A DNA stretch of 64,000 nucleotides from Paenibacillus sp. FSL H7-0331. GTDB lineage: Bacteria > Bacillota > Bacilli > Paenibacillales > NBRC-103111. Position 1 is the stretch's first letter, and each line of letters begins with the position of its first letter. Below the pieces are notes generated by a model. That model saw only the letters and a program-made list of their open reading frames with translations. It was not told the DNA's origin and made no database searches. A program made the position numbers and the translations under genes. This document shows positions 62,176-64,000 of the stretch, piece after piece. Location: positions 62,001 through 126,000 of the forward strand of contig NZ_MRTH01000008.1 in NCBI RefSeq assembly GCF_001956045.1, read 5' to 3'.

Positions 62176-62196
62176 GGTATTATTTTACTAAAAATT

Positions 62197-64000
62197 TTAA
62201 GGAGACGGCAGAAGCGTAATGTGTACGATGTCGCTTGTTGCTTTTCCAATTGATGTAGCATTGAGAGATAGTTGATCTCCAGGTTTAAATGAATTATATG
62301 GCCAATAGATAGTAAAGTTGCCCTCAGCTGAAGCGGTAGCTGTGTATTTGTTTACACTCGAGTCTTTCATCAGAGTGACAATCGCACCGGGCTCTGAGCT
62401 TCCGTTTAAAAAATTTGTATTTAATATGTCATCAAGAATAGTGGGTACGGCTGTTTGGCCAACAGTTGCTTGAACAATAATTTTAAAAGGATCACTTCTT
62501 TTCTTGTCTTTAGCTTGAGCCGTTACTAGCAGCTCTTCCCCCGCAATTAGTGTTACGTAAGATGATTGGATAAGCTGACTTGATGAGAAAGTACCATCCG
62601 ACGATGAACCAAATGATCCAACATACGAACCATCTTTCTTATTCAAGGTGATATAGGCATATGTTGAACCGGAATCTATGGTTCCAGTTAGCATAAATCC
62701 ATTTGTATATAAATTTCCTCTAACCATAGGAACGCCGGTTTTGGGCGCTGCTTGCACGATAACATTGACAACATCGCTAGTTGCTTTTCCAAGTGTAATT
62801 GCTGTAATTGTCACTTGCTCTCCTGCATTAAATATACCATCCTGGAGCATTTCCAAACTAAAGGAGCCGTCATATGTTGACGCACGAGTAGACATACTGA
62901 TTCCCTTCAAGCTGGTTTTTATGCTGAGGAATGCACCGGGCTCTGCATATCCACTGATGGTGGCTTCCGAGGCAGATGTAATCGTAGGTATTGCCGTTTG
63001 TCCGGTAACTGCCCGTACGATGATTTTTGCAGGATCACTCATCTTCTTGCCATAGGCTTGAGATGTCATTAGCAGCTCTTCACCCGCAATAATATTAACG
63101 TAGGAATTGTTAAATAAATCAGAATATGAAAAACGACCATCCATATTAACACTGAGCGAGATAATATAAGTACCATCTTGTTTAGACAAAATCAGGTCAG
63201 TCGATTTTTGCTCAAATCCAGGAACTGTTGTTCCCTCTATAGCGAATGCATTGGGATAGACATATCCTGAAATAGTTGGTTTTTCTGTTTTCGGAGCTGC
63301 CTCAACAATAACATTGATCGGATTGCTAGTAGCTTTTCCGATGAAGGCGGCAGTTATTGTCAGCCGGTCACCTATCTGGAAAGTTCCAGTCTGTATCTTT
63401 ATATTAAAAAAGCCATCTATGGATGATGCGTAAGCTATCATGTTATTGCGATTCAAATCATCCTTTACGGAAATAACCGAGCCAAATGGCGCCCAACCAC
63501 TAATAGTGGTTTCATTGATTATATCGGTCATGACAGAGTCTGTTCGACCTGTAGTTGCCTGTACGAAAATGGATACGGGATCACTTTTCTTTTTGCCCTC
63601 GATTTGTGCGGTAAGAAAAAGCTCCTCACCCACAGTAAGCATCAGATCTGGAATGTATGGGTTTGATTGAATGGTAAATGTGCCATCTAATCTTACTCCG
63701 CCTCCGGCAACATAGGAGCCGTCTTTTTTAGTTAAAGAAACTGATCCCCAGTTATTTGCAAACCCAGGTTCTGCTGTTCCGTTGAGTATAAATCCGTTGG
63801 TATATGCATTGCCGTTTACGGTAGGCATCTCAGTTTTCAAGGATGCTTTTACGGTCATACTAACAGGATTACTAGTAGCTTTACCGGGTACAGTGGCTGT
63901 AAACTGTAGCTGATCACCTACTCCAAATTGTCCATTAACATATATCTTATAGATGCCACTATTTGGTTCCGGCGCGAAGATCAAATTGTAGCCTTTGGTA
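62197..64000 (-). CDS. Ig-like repeat surface protein, C-terminal part (5' truncated by window)
   Basis: The frame stays open through base 64000, so the N-terminus and any signal peptide lie outside; about 600 residues are visible. They form seven tandem bacterial Ig-like domains of about 85-90 residues in two alternating types. Type A ends in GKATS(N/D)PV or a close variant and follows the pattern GEFxxGDQLxxTA. Type B contains KKDGSYV, GEELLxTAQ and GKKxSDP. The order is A(partial)-B-A-B-A-B-A, and the last domain ends at the stop codon. No sorting signal or TM helix is at the C-terminus, so attachment, if any, is by an N-terminal module. Probable extracellular or biofilm protein. Confidence 0.85.
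   Translation of the reverse strand, partial: TKGYNLIFAPEPNSGIYKIYVNGQFGVGDQLQFTATVPGKATSNPVSMTVKASLKTEMPTVNGNAYTNGFILNGTAEPGFANNWGSVSLTKKDGSYVAGGGVRLDGTFTIQSNPYIPDLMLTVGEELFLTAQIEGKKKSDPVSIFVQATTGRTDSVMTDIINETTISGWAPFGSVISVKDDLNRNNMIAYASSIDGFFNIKIQTGTFQIGDRLTITAAFIGKATSNPINVIVEAAPKTEKPTISGYVYPNAFAIEGTTVPGFEQKSTDLILSKQDGTYIISLSVNMDGRFSYSDLFNNSYVNIIAGEELLMTSQAYGKKMSDPAKIIVRAVTGQTAIPTITSASEATISGYAEPGAFLSIKTSLKGISMSTRASTYDGSFSLEMLQDGIFNAGEQVTITAITLGKATSDVVNVIVQAAPKTGVPMVRGNLYTNGFMLTGTIDSGSTYAYITLNKKDGSYVGSFGSSSDGTFSSSQLIQSSYVTLIAGEELLVTAQAKDKKRSDPFKIIVQATVGQTAVPTILDDILNTNFLNGSSEPGAIVTLMKDSSVNKYTATASAEGNFTIYWPYNSFKPGDQLSLNATSIGKATSDIVHITLLPSP

Overview
The window looks like chromosomal DNA of a Paenibacillus-like member of the Bacillota. 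This is inferred from strong GGAGG-type ribosome-binding sites, frequent GTG/TTG starts, many AraC regulators with cupin-like sensor domains, a Btr-type AraC/siderophore-binding fusion, a SARP-type response regulator, a YlmB/TenA thiamin-salvage pair, sortase and cell-wall surface proteins, and motAB. No rRNA, tRNA, CRISPR array, insertion sequence or prophage was seen. Both ends cut genes: a heparinase II/III-like protein at the left and an Ig-repeat surface protein at the right.

Layout. 1-5.6 kb: heparinase-like C-terminus, beta-lactamase-fold serine hydrolase, CHAD protein, aldo/keto reductase and MATE exporter. 5.6-10.4 kb: a mannose-glycan cluster. On the minus strand GT4 glycosyltransferase, (alpha/alpha)6-type protein and mannose-1-phosphate guanylyltransferase overlap; a small HTH regulator overlapping a DUF1861/GH130-like gene is divergent. 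10.4-14.5 kb: ribosomal protein L25/Ctc with a repeat-containing promoter, CapA, small proteins, a GNAT and a SARP-type response regulator. 15-24 kb: a cell-surface module with a 2266-residue secreted adhesin (DUF11-like and ten SdrD-B-like domains, VPKTG sorting signal), a class B sortase, and a convergent secreted transglutaminase-like enzyme preceded by a c-di-GMP-I riboswitch. 24-29 kb: ylmB-tenA, TetR plus DHA2 exporter, DUF2935. 29-34 kb: a very large hybrid histidine kinase and a divergent-type IMP dehydrogenase. 34-40 kb: NUDIX, pentapeptide-repeat protein, AraC divergent from a GH31 alpha-xylosidase, and small proteins. 40-45 kb: ferric-siderophore uptake (Btr-like regulator, Fur box, binding lipoprotein, two permeases, no ATPase). 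45-53 kb: PPP phosphatase, AraC/PhyH, MFS, and AraC divergent from two Gfo/Idh/MocA dehydrogenases. 53-64 kb: an unusual lipoprotein, a FAD/Rieske oxidoreductase, a VanY-type peptidase, a TIMP-like membrane protein, motAB, a DinG-family helicase and the Ig-repeat protein.

The most distinctive part is 15-24 kb. A wall-anchored giant adhesin and its likely sortase face a secreted cysteine transglutaminase-like enzyme whose mRNA leader carries a c-di-GMP aptamer and a visible anti-Shine-Dalgarno switch. This resembles in logic (not homology) the c-di-GMP-controlled LapA adhesin/LapG protease pair of Proteobacteria. Functional links between genes are inferences from neighbourhood. Nothing was checked by database search.
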